Made by a program: the position numbers and the translations under genes
In this document: piece by piece, positions 6,585 to 13,624 of the stretch
Layout: every line of letters starts with the position of its first letter
Numbering within the stretch: position 1 is the first letter of the stretch
Notes under the pieces: model-generated
What the model was told of the DNA's origin: nothing
Seen by the model: the letters and a program-made list of their open reading frames with translations, nothing else
Database searches by the model: none
Assembly: GCA_050010115.1 (NCBI GenBank)
Contig: JBEKLQ010000068.1
Location: forward strand, 1 to 21,653
Direction: 5' to 3'
Origin: JAKACA01 sp050010115
GTDB lineage: Bacteria; Actinomycetota; Acidimicrobiia; Acidimicrobiales; Bog-793
DNA: 21,653 nt

Positions 6585-8639
6585 ATGACTGCTAAAATCG
6601 TTCCCGTGCCTGTTCAGACCCTCGACAGCGCGTGCCGACTCTCTGAAGCACTGGTCTCATCGGAGCTCAGCTTGCGGGAGCTCGGCGGTGCGCTTGACGT
6701 CAGCCCGCAGACGGTCATGCGATGGAAGACCGGCGACCGACCAATTCCGATCGACCAGAGAGAGCACCTTGAGGCCGTGCTTCGGGACGCGGCAGCGGCG
6801 CCTACTCGCGTGGCCGCCGAGGTGGTTAGCGGTCCTTGGACAATTCGGGAACTCGAGAATCGCTTATCGGGCCGCGTCGAACGCCTATGCCTTCGGGCAA
6901 TGCTCGGGGACGGCCGGCTGACGGTTTCCCCGATTGCAAGGCGGGACGGACGTGGGAGGTATTACGAAAGGCCCGGCGTCTTCCTCGCCCGAACGAGTCG
7001 GGCCGGTCTGGATCGCTCGGCACCACGACCGCCGGCGGGACAGGAGCTAGCCCTGGCACGCAAACGCAGCGGGCTGCCAGTGGCAGCAGCCGCCGAACGC
7101 GCAGGTGTGAGCGCTGGAACGTGGCGGGGGTGGGAGGCGGCGGGGCCGCCCCGGGCGCGGGTGCCGGAATTCATCGACAGTCTCGACTGGCTCCCGACCG
7201 GTCCAGAGCTCCGGGACGCCCGACTAGCGGCCGGCTGGTCTCTCAAAGAGGTTGGAAGACGCGTCGGTGTCTCGTTGTCGGTCGTCCATTCTTGGGAGAC
7301 GGGGAAACGGCGTCCATCAAGAGGCCGCCTGATGGCGCTTGCCTCTCTGCTGGCGGCTGCGCAGCGCGCCGCCGACGACCGGAGGAACACCGCCCTCGCC
7401 GCGCTCATCGCCCTCGCAGAGACCGGGCCGATCACGGAATCGGAATGGCTGCATCGCTCCCGCCGCCGACGTGACGGGCGGCAGTATGTACCAGAGCTCG
7501 CTGTCTGGGCGCTGCAGGAGGCTCTAAGTCGAGGGCTGTTGGTCCGCGTCGGGGTCATTCGCACGAGCGACAGCTCCCATCCGGTGTCCGCGTTGTGCAC
7601 GCCCGACGCGGTGCCTCAGAAACCCCGCGGCGGACTGACCGGCCGGCAGCTCGGCCATGAGCGACAGCGGCTTGGCATCAGCCGCCGCGTGCTAGCCGAG
7701 CAAGTCGGTTGCTCTGCGGGGCTGGTAACCCGGTATGAGCAAAGCGGCGATCATCGACTCCATCCCCATTGGTCGGCGCCTCTGAGAAGCGCTTTGAGCG
7801 AGCTGGAGACCAAGCGATCCGAGCTTGGTCTCGAGATCCTGCGGACCGTGGACGAAGGCCCGCTTTCGCGTCAAGGCTTTCTCGAGCGTTTCGGCAACAG
7901 CAATGCAGCCCGCTCGGCTCGGATCGCCCTCCTCAAGACGGATCTGGAATGGGGACCCGCTTGGGATCGGCTCGGTCGGAGAGTGCCCCGCGGCGCGTTG
8001 TATCGGCGCGGCAATGCGCCGACCGAGTCGGCACGAATGGCGGGGCAACAGCTGCGGAAGGCCCGAGAGGGTGCCGGATGGACGACGCCCGAGCTGGCAA
8101 AGGCTCTCGGCACCCGAGGCAACACGGTGTCTCGCTGGGAGACGGGTGCGCGCGGCCTTGCGCCCGCACGGGCCGCGATGGCGCTGTCGGTCCTCGAGGG
8201 ACCAGCACCAGCGCGCCCAGCCGATACGCGCCGGCTCGATCGCCTGCTCGCACTGACCGCCAGGCCCGGTGGGGCCAGATCGACGGAGCTCATCCCCTTC
8301 CGGCGCAGCCCGGTCGGCGCTCAATCGTTCGATCGGGCACTCGACTCGGGCCTCATTTGGTCCGTGAGCCGCCTAGAGACGGTGAAGGACGGGCGCGTCT
8401 TCGCTCGAAGGGCGTTCGTGAGCGAAAGCACGCCGCCGTCGACGGACGATGATCAGCGCCCGTCGCTTGCCGGCTCCGAGATCAGAGCCCGGCGGCTGTC
8501 GGCCGGCCTTTCCCAGGCAAGGCTCGGTGAGCTCGTCGGAGTGAGGAACGTGACGGTGAGCGGCTGGGAGAGGGGAACGCGAGGTGTTCCTGATCGGCTC
8601 GTACCGGCCATGTACCGCGCTCTGGCCATCGATGCCTGA
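6585..8639 (+). CDS. Tandem multi-domain DNA-binding protein: six XRE HTHs interleaved with winged-helix-like segments
   Basis: The protein is 684 aa from the ATG at 6585. Six copies of a Cro/CI (XRE) helix-turn-helix are visible at about 18-68, 152-195, 206-258, 353-404, 487-537 and 630-681. Their recognition cores are VSPQTVMRWKTG, VSAGTWRGWEAA, VSLSVVHSWETG, CSAGLVTRYEQS, TRGNTVSRWETG and VRNVTVSGWERG. From the third on they recur every 134-147 residues. Between them are four related segments of 55-70 aa (about 82-135, 268-335, 412-476, 549-612). These begin like PWTIRELENRLSG or GPLSRQGFLERFGN, and three of them end in a beta-wing-like GRYYERPG, ALYRRG or VFARRAFV, so they look like winged helices. 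XRE domains normally occur once per protein and dimerise; here they are covalently strung together. There is no enzyme, membrane or peptidase domain. It is transcribed divergently from the element operon and is the last gene before the tRNA remnant. DNA binding is very likely; the target and role are unknown. Confidence 0.8.
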   Translation: MTAKIVPVPVQTLDSACRLSEALVSSELSLRELGGALDVSPQTVMRWKTGDRPIPIDQREHLEAVLRDAAAAPTRVAAEVVSGPWTIRELENRLSGRVERLCLRAMLGDGRLTVSPIARRDGRGRYYERPGVFLARTSRAGLDRSAPRPPAGQELALARKRSGLPVAAAAERAGVSAGTWRGWEAAGPPRARVPEFIDSLDWLPTGPELRDARLAAGWSLKEVGRRVGVSLSVVHSWETGKRRPSRGRLMALASLLAAAQRAADDRRNTALAALIALAETGPITESEWLHRSRRRRDGRQYVPELAVWALQEALSRGLLVRVGVIRTSDSSHPVSALCTPDAVPQKPRGGLTGRQLGHERQRLGISRRVLAEQVGCSAGLVTRYEQSGDHRLHPHWSAPLRSALSELETKRSELGLEILRTVDEGPLSRQGFLERFGNSNAARSARIALLKTDLEWGPAWDRLGRRVPRGALYRRGNAPTESARMAGQQLRKAREGAGWTTPELAKALGTRGNTVSRWETGARGLAPARAAMALSVLEGPAPARPADTRRLDRLLALTARPGGARSTELIPFRRSPVGAQSFDRALDSGLIWSVSRLETVKDGRVFARRAFVSESTPPSTDDDQRPSLAGSEIRARRLSAGLSQARLGELVGVRNVTVSGWERGTRGVPDRLVPAMYRALAIDA

Positions 8640-8712
8640 CCGCCAAAGTTGACCGCCAAGCCGTTTGCGGGGGATGTCCGGGCGTTTACGGCAGTGAACG
8701 AGGCCAAGGGTC

Positions 8713-8751
8713 ACCAGCTGCGAGGATTGCCGGCCGTTGCTACCAGCTGCG
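8713..8751 (+). repeat. Direct repeat ACCAGCTGCG x2 next to the tRNA remnant
   Basis: ACCAGCTGCG occurs exactly at 8713-8722 and again at 8742-8751, a 29-bp offset, ending 12 bp before the tRNA-derived sequence. Short direct repeats beside the crossover are typical arm-binding sites of tyrosine integrases or sites for an excisionase. The repeat is seen directly; its role is inferred only from position. Confidence 0.4.
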
Positions 8752-8762
8752 GACACGGCGAA

Positions 8763-8804
8763 GACCCCCAGTCAAGCGCGCTAACCAAGCTGCGCCACAG
8801 CCCG
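8763..8804 (-). tRNA. tRNA-Pro(GGG) 5' half, truncated in the anticodon stem
   Basis: Read on the minus strand, the sequence gives a normal tRNA-Pro start: acceptor strand CGGGCTG, TG, a D arm with GCGC and GCGC closing a loop with TTGG, G26, anticodon stem CTTGA, and the seven-base loop CTGGGGG with anticodon GGG preceded by T33. After TC, the match to the expected TCAAG stops. No variable loop, T arm or 3' acceptor strand follows in the next several hundred bases, so the gene is broken. This is the position where many tyrosine integrases cross over in tRNA genes, and a mobile element lies directly to its left, so this is likely an attachment-site junction. Confidence 0.75.
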
Positions 8805-9078
8805 CGAGAGCAGACACCCTACTCGCGGCGAGCGGTCGGGCGGTCTGCGGCACCTGGCACTCTCCACCCGAGAGTCCCAGTCAATCGAACATCCAGCGAC
8901 CGGTCCCTGCAGAACCCGCATACGAACTGGTTGCCGCCGTCATGACGGGCGCCGCAAGCCGCAGAACCCTCGCCAAGATCCCCCCGCACTGCCACGATTC
9001 CCTCATGGGCGAATACCTGTGTGGTTCCTGGGTCGAGAGTGAGCGATCCCCGGCTCAGCTGACTGGCCGGAGAACACG

Positions 9079-9483
9079 ATGACCTCCCCCGGCGAAACCC
9101 TCTGGGCACCCATTGACGCCTTCGTCTCATTGTGGAACCAGCATGACGTCGCAGCCTGGGAACCGTTGTTCACGCCGGACGCCGACTTTGTGAACGTCAT
9201 AGGGTTTCGGATGACGGGATGGCACGAGATCCGTGACGTGCACGCCGCGGCGCACGCGGGGCAGTTTCGCAACAGCGTGCTCTCCGCCGAGCACCACGAC
9301 GCGGCGGTCCTCGCCGACGGAGTGGCCATCGCTCACGTCACGACCGCGATCAGCGGGGACCTGAACCCAGATGGCACTCCTCGGTCGCGGCGCTCGACTT
9401 GTCTCACGTTTGTCCTCCAAGGACATCCTGAGGCGTGGCGGATCCGGGCCGCGCACAATACGAACGTCATGCCGCCGAGCTAG
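9079..9483 (+). CDS. SgcJ/EcaC-like (SnoaL/NTF2-fold) small protein
   Basis: This is a 134-aa protein. Features typical of the SgcJ/EcaC/DUF4440 branch of the NTF2-like superfamily are the N-terminal helix with FVSLWNQHDVAAWEPLFTPDADFVNVIGF, the following W-H-E-I-R segment, and the C-terminal strand WRIRAAHNTNV. Members are small cone-shaped barrels, often of unknown function and sometimes acting on small metabolites. The start ATG has GGAG seven bases upstream. It is the first chromosomal gene beyond the tRNA remnant. Family assignment is good; substrate and activity cannot be told from sequence. Confidence 0.8.
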   Translation: MTSPGETLWAPIDAFVSLWNQHDVAAWEPLFTPDADFVNVIGFRMTGWHEIRDVHAAAHAGQFRNSVLSAEHHDAAVLADGVAIAHVTTAISGDLNPDGTPRSRRSTCLTFVLQGHPEAWRIRAAHNTNVMPPS

Positions 9484-9523
9484 CGCCACGGGCGGCGGTA
9501 GCTCCGCCACTAATCTCCACCTC

Positions 9524-9760
9524 ATGCCGATCTATGAGTTCCGGTGCTCGGAGTGCGAGGTGCGTTTCGAGGCTCGCCGGCCGGTCGATCAGTCGGACGC
9601 TGTGGCTCCTGCGTGCCCGAATGGCCACGCAACCACCCGGCGCGTCCTTTCGGTGTTCGCTACAGCGGGAAGAGCGGCAGCGTCGGGACTCCCCTCTGGC
9701 GGCGATCTCCCCGCGAGCGGTGGCGGCTGCGGACCGGGCTGCGCCTGCGCCAACCGCTGA
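9524..9760 (+). CDS. FmdB-family zinc ribbon protein
   Basis: This is a 78-aa protein beginning MPIYEFRCSECEVRFE, the hallmark of the FmdB/CxxC zinc ribbon family. The metal site is formed by CSEC at 8-11 and by the single cysteine of ACPNGH (about 29-34); the usual second CxxC is changed to CxNGH, so a CCCH-type or incomplete site is possible. The C-terminus is Gly/Cys-rich (GGGCGPGCACANR), as is common in this family. The frame extends upstream, but only the internal ATG at 9524 gives the canonical start. No clear Shine-Dalgarno precedes it. Named after a putative formamidase regulator; the true function is unproven. Confidence 0.85.
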   Translation: MPIYEFRCSECEVRFEARRPVDQSDAVAPACPNGHATTRRVLSVFATAGRAAASGLPSGGDLPASGGGCGPGCACANR

Positions 9761-9817
9761 CGCCAGCACTGGACGGCACGTCGGAGCGGACGACGCGCAA
9801 CCACCGTGTCCCACGTG

Positions 9818-9851
9818 ACCACTCGTGAGCTCGGTGCTGCTCACAAGTGGT
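9818..9851. terminator. Bidirectional hairpin between converging genes
   Basis: ACCACT-C-GTGAGC at 9818-9830 pairs with GCTCAC-A-AGTGGT at 9839-9851: twelve base pairs with one mismatch around an eight-base loop. It lies between the FmdB gene and the oppositely oriented hypothetical gene, whose TGA stop at 9843-9841 is inside the right arm. There is no T-run, as is usual for GC-rich actinobacteria, but the placement fits a shared terminator. Confidence 0.55.
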
Positions 9852-10440
9852 GTGCTAACCAGGAGATGCCCTGGTAGAGCCGCCAGCCCAAGTAAACAAC
9901 CGATCCCACCAGGATCACCTTGAAGTGCCACGGTGCTCTCGCCTGGCGCTCACCGTCTTCGGCCTCCTCGGTCTGCTCTCTGTCTGGGCCATCAGTGTCC
10001 GTGGCGTCCGGCTCGTGCCGTTTCGCCGCACGCCGTCGGCGGGAGCGGCGGTCGGTCGGATCCCCATCCACCGCCTGGTCCGGCGGCATGCCCAGCTCCG
10101 AAGCGGGGCGCCGGCCACCCCCGCTCTTGTCGGCCTGACCGTGTGGTCGCGACTGACCTGCGCCGGCTGGCCCCGCCGACCCTCCGGCTGACCGGGCTGA
10201 CCCTCCCTCCGATCGTTTGGCCGAGGCCCGCGCCGGTCGGCGGGCAGGGTCGGGCGGACGTCGCACCGGTCGATCTGCGGTGCTCGATCCCTCATCATCG
10301 GCCGGCGTCCTCCCGGACGCTGCGAGATCACCGCCGGTGCCCACCGGTCCGGGGCCGGCAACTTCGGCCTCAGACTCAGGGGACTCCTCGGCCCCAGGTA
10401 CACGCTCTGCATCGCCGGGAGGGTCGAGCGGAGAGCTCAC
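9841..10440 (-). CDS. Hypothetical protein: disordered charged body with C-terminal membrane anchor
   Basis: This is a 199-aa protein if started at the GTG at 10440, which overlaps the stop of the carboxylase gene as GTGA; a TTG at 10476 would be longer but is less likely. About 165 residues are low-complexity, rich in Pro, Gly, Ala, Arg, Glu and Asp with no domain I recognise. The last 30 residues contain one hydrophobic helix, VILVGSVVYLGWRLYQGISWL, next to a basic/aromatic segment, so it looks tail-anchored with the body in the cytoplasm. Coupled translation with the acyl-CoA carboxylase beta subunit suggests a role near that enzyme, perhaps a small accessory or membrane tether, but there is no direct evidence. 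Confidence 0.65.
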   Translation of the reverse strand: MSSPLDPPGDAERVPGAEESPESEAEVAGPGPVGTGGDLAASGRTPADDEGSSTADRPVRRPPDPARRPARASAKRSEGGSARSAGGSAGPAGAGQSRPHGQADKSGGGRRPASELGMPPDQAVDGDPTDRRSRRRRAAKRHEPDATDTDGPDREQTEEAEDGERQARAPWHFKVILVGSVVYLGWRLYQGISWLAHHL

Positions 10441-12134
10441 ACCGGGGGCACACCATGCCGGCGGTCGGTGAACCAACGGGTCTTCGACTCAGCCAGTGCG
10501 AAGCGGGTGATCAGCTCCCCACGCAACCGCTCGGGTTGCACGATGGCGTCGATCACGAGATCGGAGGCGAGGCGCAACAAGTCGACATCGGCCTCGTACT
10601 CACGGCGACGCTCTGCCACGAACTGCGAACGCTCCGCCTCGTCGACGATCGCAGCGATCCGGTTCGCATAGACGGCGTTCACGGCAGCCTCCGGACCCAT
10701 GACGGCAATCTTCGCCGACGGCAAAGCGAGGCACGCATCCGGCGCGAACGCCGGTCCGGCCATCGCGTAGAGGCCCGCCCCGTACGCCTTCCGCAGGATC
10801 ACCGAGATCTTCGGCACGGTCGCCTCAGCAACCGCCGTGATCATCTTGGCGCCATGGCGGATGATCCCCCCCCGTTCGACCTGGGTCCCGATCATGAAAC
10901 CAGGCACATCCGCCAAGAACAACAACGGCACATTGAACGCGTCCGCGCACCAGATGAACCGTGCGGCCTTGTCGGCCGAGTCCGAGAACAGCACGCCACC
11001 GCGAGATCCCGGGTTGTTGGCCACAATGCCGATGGACCGGCCCTCAAGCCGTGCCCATCCGACCACGAGCTCAGGAGCGAAATGCGGCTTGATCTCGAAG
11101 AAACTCCCGCCGTCGACCAGCGCGTCGATGACGTCGAAGATCGAGTAGCCGGCACTGTCCGAGTCCGGGATCGTCGCAGCGGTGAGCTCGCCGAACGGCG
11201 GCTGAGGCGACTCCCACGGCGCCGCCTCGCGCCACGACCCGGGCAGGTACGCGAAGTAGCCCTTGGCTGCCTTGATCGCGGCCGCGTCGTCGATCACCAG
11301 GTTGTCACCCGAACCCGACACCGTGGCGTGCATGCGAGCGCCGCCCATCTCCTCCAGATCCGTCACCTCGCCGACCACCATCTCGGCCATGCGTGGCGAT
11401 CCGAGGTACATCGACGCGTTGCCCTCGACCATGAACACGACGTCGCAGAAGGCCGGGATGTACGCACCCCCGGCGGCAGAGGGCCCGAACAGGCAGCAAA
11501 TCTGTGGCACGCGGCCCGAGAGCCGGATCTCGTTATAGAAGATGCGGCCGGCACCTCGGCGTCCGGGGAACAATTCCACTTGATCGGTGATCCGGGCCCC
11601 GGCAGAGTCCACCAGGTAGAAGACCGGTAGCTCGTGCTCGAGCGCGTACTCGGTCAGGCGGACGATCTTCTCGACCGTGCGGGCGCCCCACGAGCCGGCC
11701 TTGACGGTCGAGTCGTTCGCCATGACGCACACGGGTCTGCCGTCGACGCGCCCTCGACCGGTAACCACGCCGTCAGCCGGGAGATCGGCCCCGAGCGAGT
11801 TGGCCAGCAAGCTGTCCTCGACGAACGAACCCTCGTCGAGCAGCAACGCCAGCCGATCACGCACGAAGAGCTTGTTCTGGGCCTTGAGTTTGGCCGCTCC
11901 TGTCGCAAGGTTGCCGACAGAGGCCCGCGCTGTCGCAGCGTCGATCCGCTCTCCCTCCGACATCTCGCCGACGGGCTGGCCGGCGGCGGGCACCTCGCCG
12001 ACGGGCTGGCCGGCGGCGGGCACCTCGCCGACGGGCTGGCCGGCGGCGGGCAGGCCGGGAGCGGGAGCATCCGGAGGGGGCTGATCGGCTGCGCGCGCAC
12101 CAGCGGCGCCGCCGGCGGCCGCAGGCTCGCTCAC
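10437..12134 (-). CDS. Acyl-CoA carboxylase beta (carboxyltransferase) subunit
   Basis: This 565-aa protein transfers the carboxyl group from carboxybiotin to an acyl-CoA such as propionyl-CoA or acetyl-CoA. Family signatures include the first half SAGARITDQVELFPGRRGAGRIFYNE, the oxyanion-hole region FGPSAAGGAYIPAFCD, and the second crotonase-like half with NNPGSRGGVLFSDSADKAARFI, DVPGFMIG and the AYGAGLYAMAG loop. The GTG start at 12134 overlaps the der stop (GTGA). The first about 65 residues are a Pro/Ala/Gly-rich extension containing a near-perfect triple repeat of PAAGQPVGEV; the conserved domain starts only near MSEGERIDAATARA, which could be an alternative start. The biotin-carrying alpha subunit is not in the window. 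Exact acyl-CoA preference is unknown. Confidence 0.9.
   Translation of the reverse strand: MSEPAAAGGAAGARAADQPPPDAPAPGLPAAGQPVGEVPAAGQPVGEVPAAGQPVGEMSEGERIDAATARASVGNLATGAAKLKAQNKLFVRDRLALLLDEGSFVEDSLLANSLGADLPADGVVTGRGRVDGRPVCVMANDSTVKAGSWGARTVEKIVRLTEYALEHELPVFYLVDSAGARITDQVELFPGRRGAGRIFYNEIRLSGRVPQICCLFGPSAAGGAYIPAFCDVVFMVEGNASMYLGSPRMAEMVVGEVTDLEEMGGARMHATVSGSGDNLVIDDAAAIKAAKGYFAYLPGSWREAAPWESPQPPFGELTAATIPDSDSAGYSIFDVIDALVDGGSFFEIKPHFAPELVVGWARLEGRSIGIVANNPGSRGGVLFSDSADKAARFIWCADAFNVPLLFLADVPGFMIGTQVERGGIIRHGAKMITAVAEATVPKISVILRKAYGAGLYAMAGPAFAPDACLALPSAKIAVMGPEAAVNAVYANRIAAIVDEAERSQFVAERRREYEADVDLLRLASDLVIDAIVQPERLRGELITRFALAESKTRWFTDRRHGVPPV
11971..12052 (-). repeat. 30-bp in-frame tandem repeat in the carboxylase N-terminus
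   Basis: A 30-bp unit is repeated exactly at 11971-12000 and 12001-12030, followed by 22 matching bases at 12031-12052. On the minus strand each unit encodes PAAGQPVGEV. Because the unit is a multiple of three, copy-number change keeps the reading frame, so the N-terminal extension may vary in length between strains. Confidence 0.85.
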
Positions 12135-13624
12135 CGCTGAGCCCTCACCCGTACGCGCATCTCGATCGGTGTCGGCCCGAGATCGAAACGCTCCCTCAAG
12201 GATCGCTCCAGGTACCGCAGGTACGGCGGAGGCAGCCTCCGGGTGGCGAATAACGTCACCGTGGGTGGGTCGATGGCCCCCTGCACGGCGTAGAGGATAC
12301 GAGCGCCCGGAGCGGGATGGGCACTCTGGGCGGCCTTGAGCGCCTCGTTCAGGCGCGACGTCGGGATGCGACGGTGATAGGCGGCGATCGCCTGGTCGAT
12401 GACCGGGAGCAGGCGGTGCACACCGAGCCCGGTCTTGGCCGAGATGCGGAGGACGGGCGCGTACCCGAGAAACGCCAGTTTCTCAGCCACCTGATCGCCC
12501 AAGTCGAGGCGCTCCTCGGTCGACAGGAGATCCCACTTGTTGAGCAGAATGACAGCAGGACTGCCGGACGCGTCGACCCGTTCCGCCAGACGCTGGTCCT
12601 GATGCGTGACCCCCTCGGTGGCATCGAGGACCAGGAGTGCCACATCCGACCGGTCGAGCGCTCGCAACGACCGGACGAGCGAGAAGTACTCCGGAGCGTC
12701 CCCTTCCCTGGCTCGGCGTCGCATCCCGGCGGTGTCGACCAGGCGCAGCGAACCGACCTCGGTATCGACGACGGTGTCGATGGCGTCCCGGGTCGTCCCG
12801 GGCAGGTCATGGACCACGGATCGATCCTCGCCGACGAGACGGTTGAACAACGTCGACTTGCCGACATTCGGGCGACCCACGATGGCGACGGCAGCGATGG
12901 CCCGGTCATTCCCGGCGCTCCCGGCGTTCGCAGCGCTCCCGGAGTTCCCGCCCCGCGAAGAGGCTTCGACATGGCCGCCTTCCGCTCGGAGCGGCGTCTC
13001 GTCTATCGACTCTCCCTCGCGAATGGGACGCATGTGTCCCATATCGACCGGAGAGTCCTGCCCGGCGCCGGCTGCTGCACACGCGCCGGCGCCGGCGCCA
13101 CGTGCCGCCGACCCGGCCGCCAACGACCCGAGCCGCCCCACCAGCGTGTCCAGCAAATCCCCGACGCCCCGGCCGTGTAACGCGCTCACCATGATCGGTG
13201 TGCCGAGCCCGAGCGAGGCGAGCTCCCAGGCCTCCGCCTCCCGGCGCTCGTTGTCGACCTTGTTGGCGACGACGATGACTTTGTCCCGCACGCGGCGCAG
13301 CCAGCCGGCAACGATGGCGTCCTCGCCCGTGACCCCGGTCGTGGCGTCGAGCACGAACAGCACGATGTCGGCGCCGTTCACCGCACGGATCGACTGCTCG
13401 CTGACCTTGTCCTCCAGCGAGTCGCCGCCCTCGACGAGCCCGCCGGTGTCGACGAGGCGAAACGCCGTCCCCGCCCAATCACACTGCAGCTCCAGGCGAT
13501 CGCGGGTGACACCCGGGTTGCGCTCGACGATGGCGATCTGCCGCCCGACGAATCGGTTCACGAGGGTGGACTTCCCGACATTCGGTCGCCCGGCTACGAC
13601 GACAACGGGCAGGGTGTCTTTCAT
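12131..13624 (-). CDS. der: Ribosome-assembly GTPase Der (EngA), two G domains
   Basis: This 497-aa essential-type GTPase acts in 50S subunit maturation. The first G domain has GRPNVGKS at 12-19, DTGG at 59-62 and NKVD at 121-124. The second has GRPNVGKS at 250-257, a DTAG and NKWD. A C-terminal KH-like domain follows from about 410 to 497. The linker between the G domains (about 166-241) is long and low-complexity, with Ala/Gly runs and NSGSAANAGSAGN. Its ATG at 13624 overlaps the stop of the DUF512 gene (ATGA) and its stop overlaps the next start (GTGA), so it sits in the middle of a tightly coupled operon. Confidence 0.95.
   Translation of the reverse strand: MKDTLPVVVVAGRPNVGKSTLVNRFVGRQIAIVERNPGVTRDRLELQCDWAGTAFRLVDTGGLVEGGDSLEDKVSEQSIRAVNGADIVLFVLDATTGVTGEDAIVAGWLRRVRDKVIVVANKVDNERREAEAWELASLGLGTPIMVSALHGRGVGDLLDTLVGRLGSLAAGSAARGAGAGACAAAGAGQDSPVDMGHMRPIREGESIDETPLRAEGGHVEASSRGGNSGSAANAGSAGNDRAIAAVAIVGRPNVGKSTLFNRLVGEDRSVVHDLPGTTRDAIDTVVDTEVGSLRLVDTAGMRRRAREGDAPEYFSLVRSLRALDRSDVALLVLDATEGVTHQDQRLAERVDASGSPAVILLNKWDLLSTEERLDLGDQVAEKLAFLGYAPVLRISAKTGLGVHRLLPVIDQAIAAYHRRIPTSRLNEALKAAQSAHPAPGARILYAVQGAIDPPTVTLFATRRLPPPYLRYLERSLRERFDLGPTPIEMRVRVRAQR

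Larger units (their letters stand above)
1..8804. mobile_element. Right-hand part of an integrated element, ending at a tRNA-Pro remnant
   Basis: The segment carries an excisionase-type HTH gene, a TOPRIM primase/ATPase, a ParB-methyltransferase fusion, an AAA+ ATPase and a divergent multi-HTH protein, with no housekeeping gene among them. It stops beside a half tRNA-Pro gene, after which normal chromosomal genes begin. This gene mix is known from integrative plasmids, phage satellites and ICEs of actinobacteria. The left end is outside the window and no integrase, relaxase or capsid gene is visible, so the class cannot be decided. The right edge is inferred to lie within the tRNA remnant at 8763-8804. 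That an element is present is well supported by gene content; the exact boundary is inference. Confidence 0.65.
8640..9078. other. 439-bp gap spanning the element/chromosome junction
   Basis: No protein gene is supported here. From left to right it holds two direct copies of ACCAGCTGCG, a 5' half tRNA-Pro on the minus strand, and an inverted repeat CCGCGAG / CTCGCGG at 8802-8808 and 8822-8828 that overlaps the tRNA 5' end. About 250 bp follow with no recognisable structure, leading to the ribosome binding site of the next gene (GGAG, seven bases before the ATG at 9079). Confidence 0.6.

Noticed and set aside
8640..8804. Intron-containing tRNA-Pro (group I intron in the anticodon arm)
   Set aside because: Only about 120 bp separate the break from the coding region, too short for a group I intron, and no 3' half of the tRNA could be found there.
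9494..9508. GGCGG-TAGCT-CCGCC hairpin before the FmdB gene
   Set aside because: The five-bp stem is short, has no T-run, and is expected by chance at this GC content.
9933..11630. 565-codon open frame on the plus strand
   Set aside because: It lies antisense to the clear carboxylase and hypothetical genes, is rich in Arg/His with no domain, and is a by-product of GC-rich codon bias.
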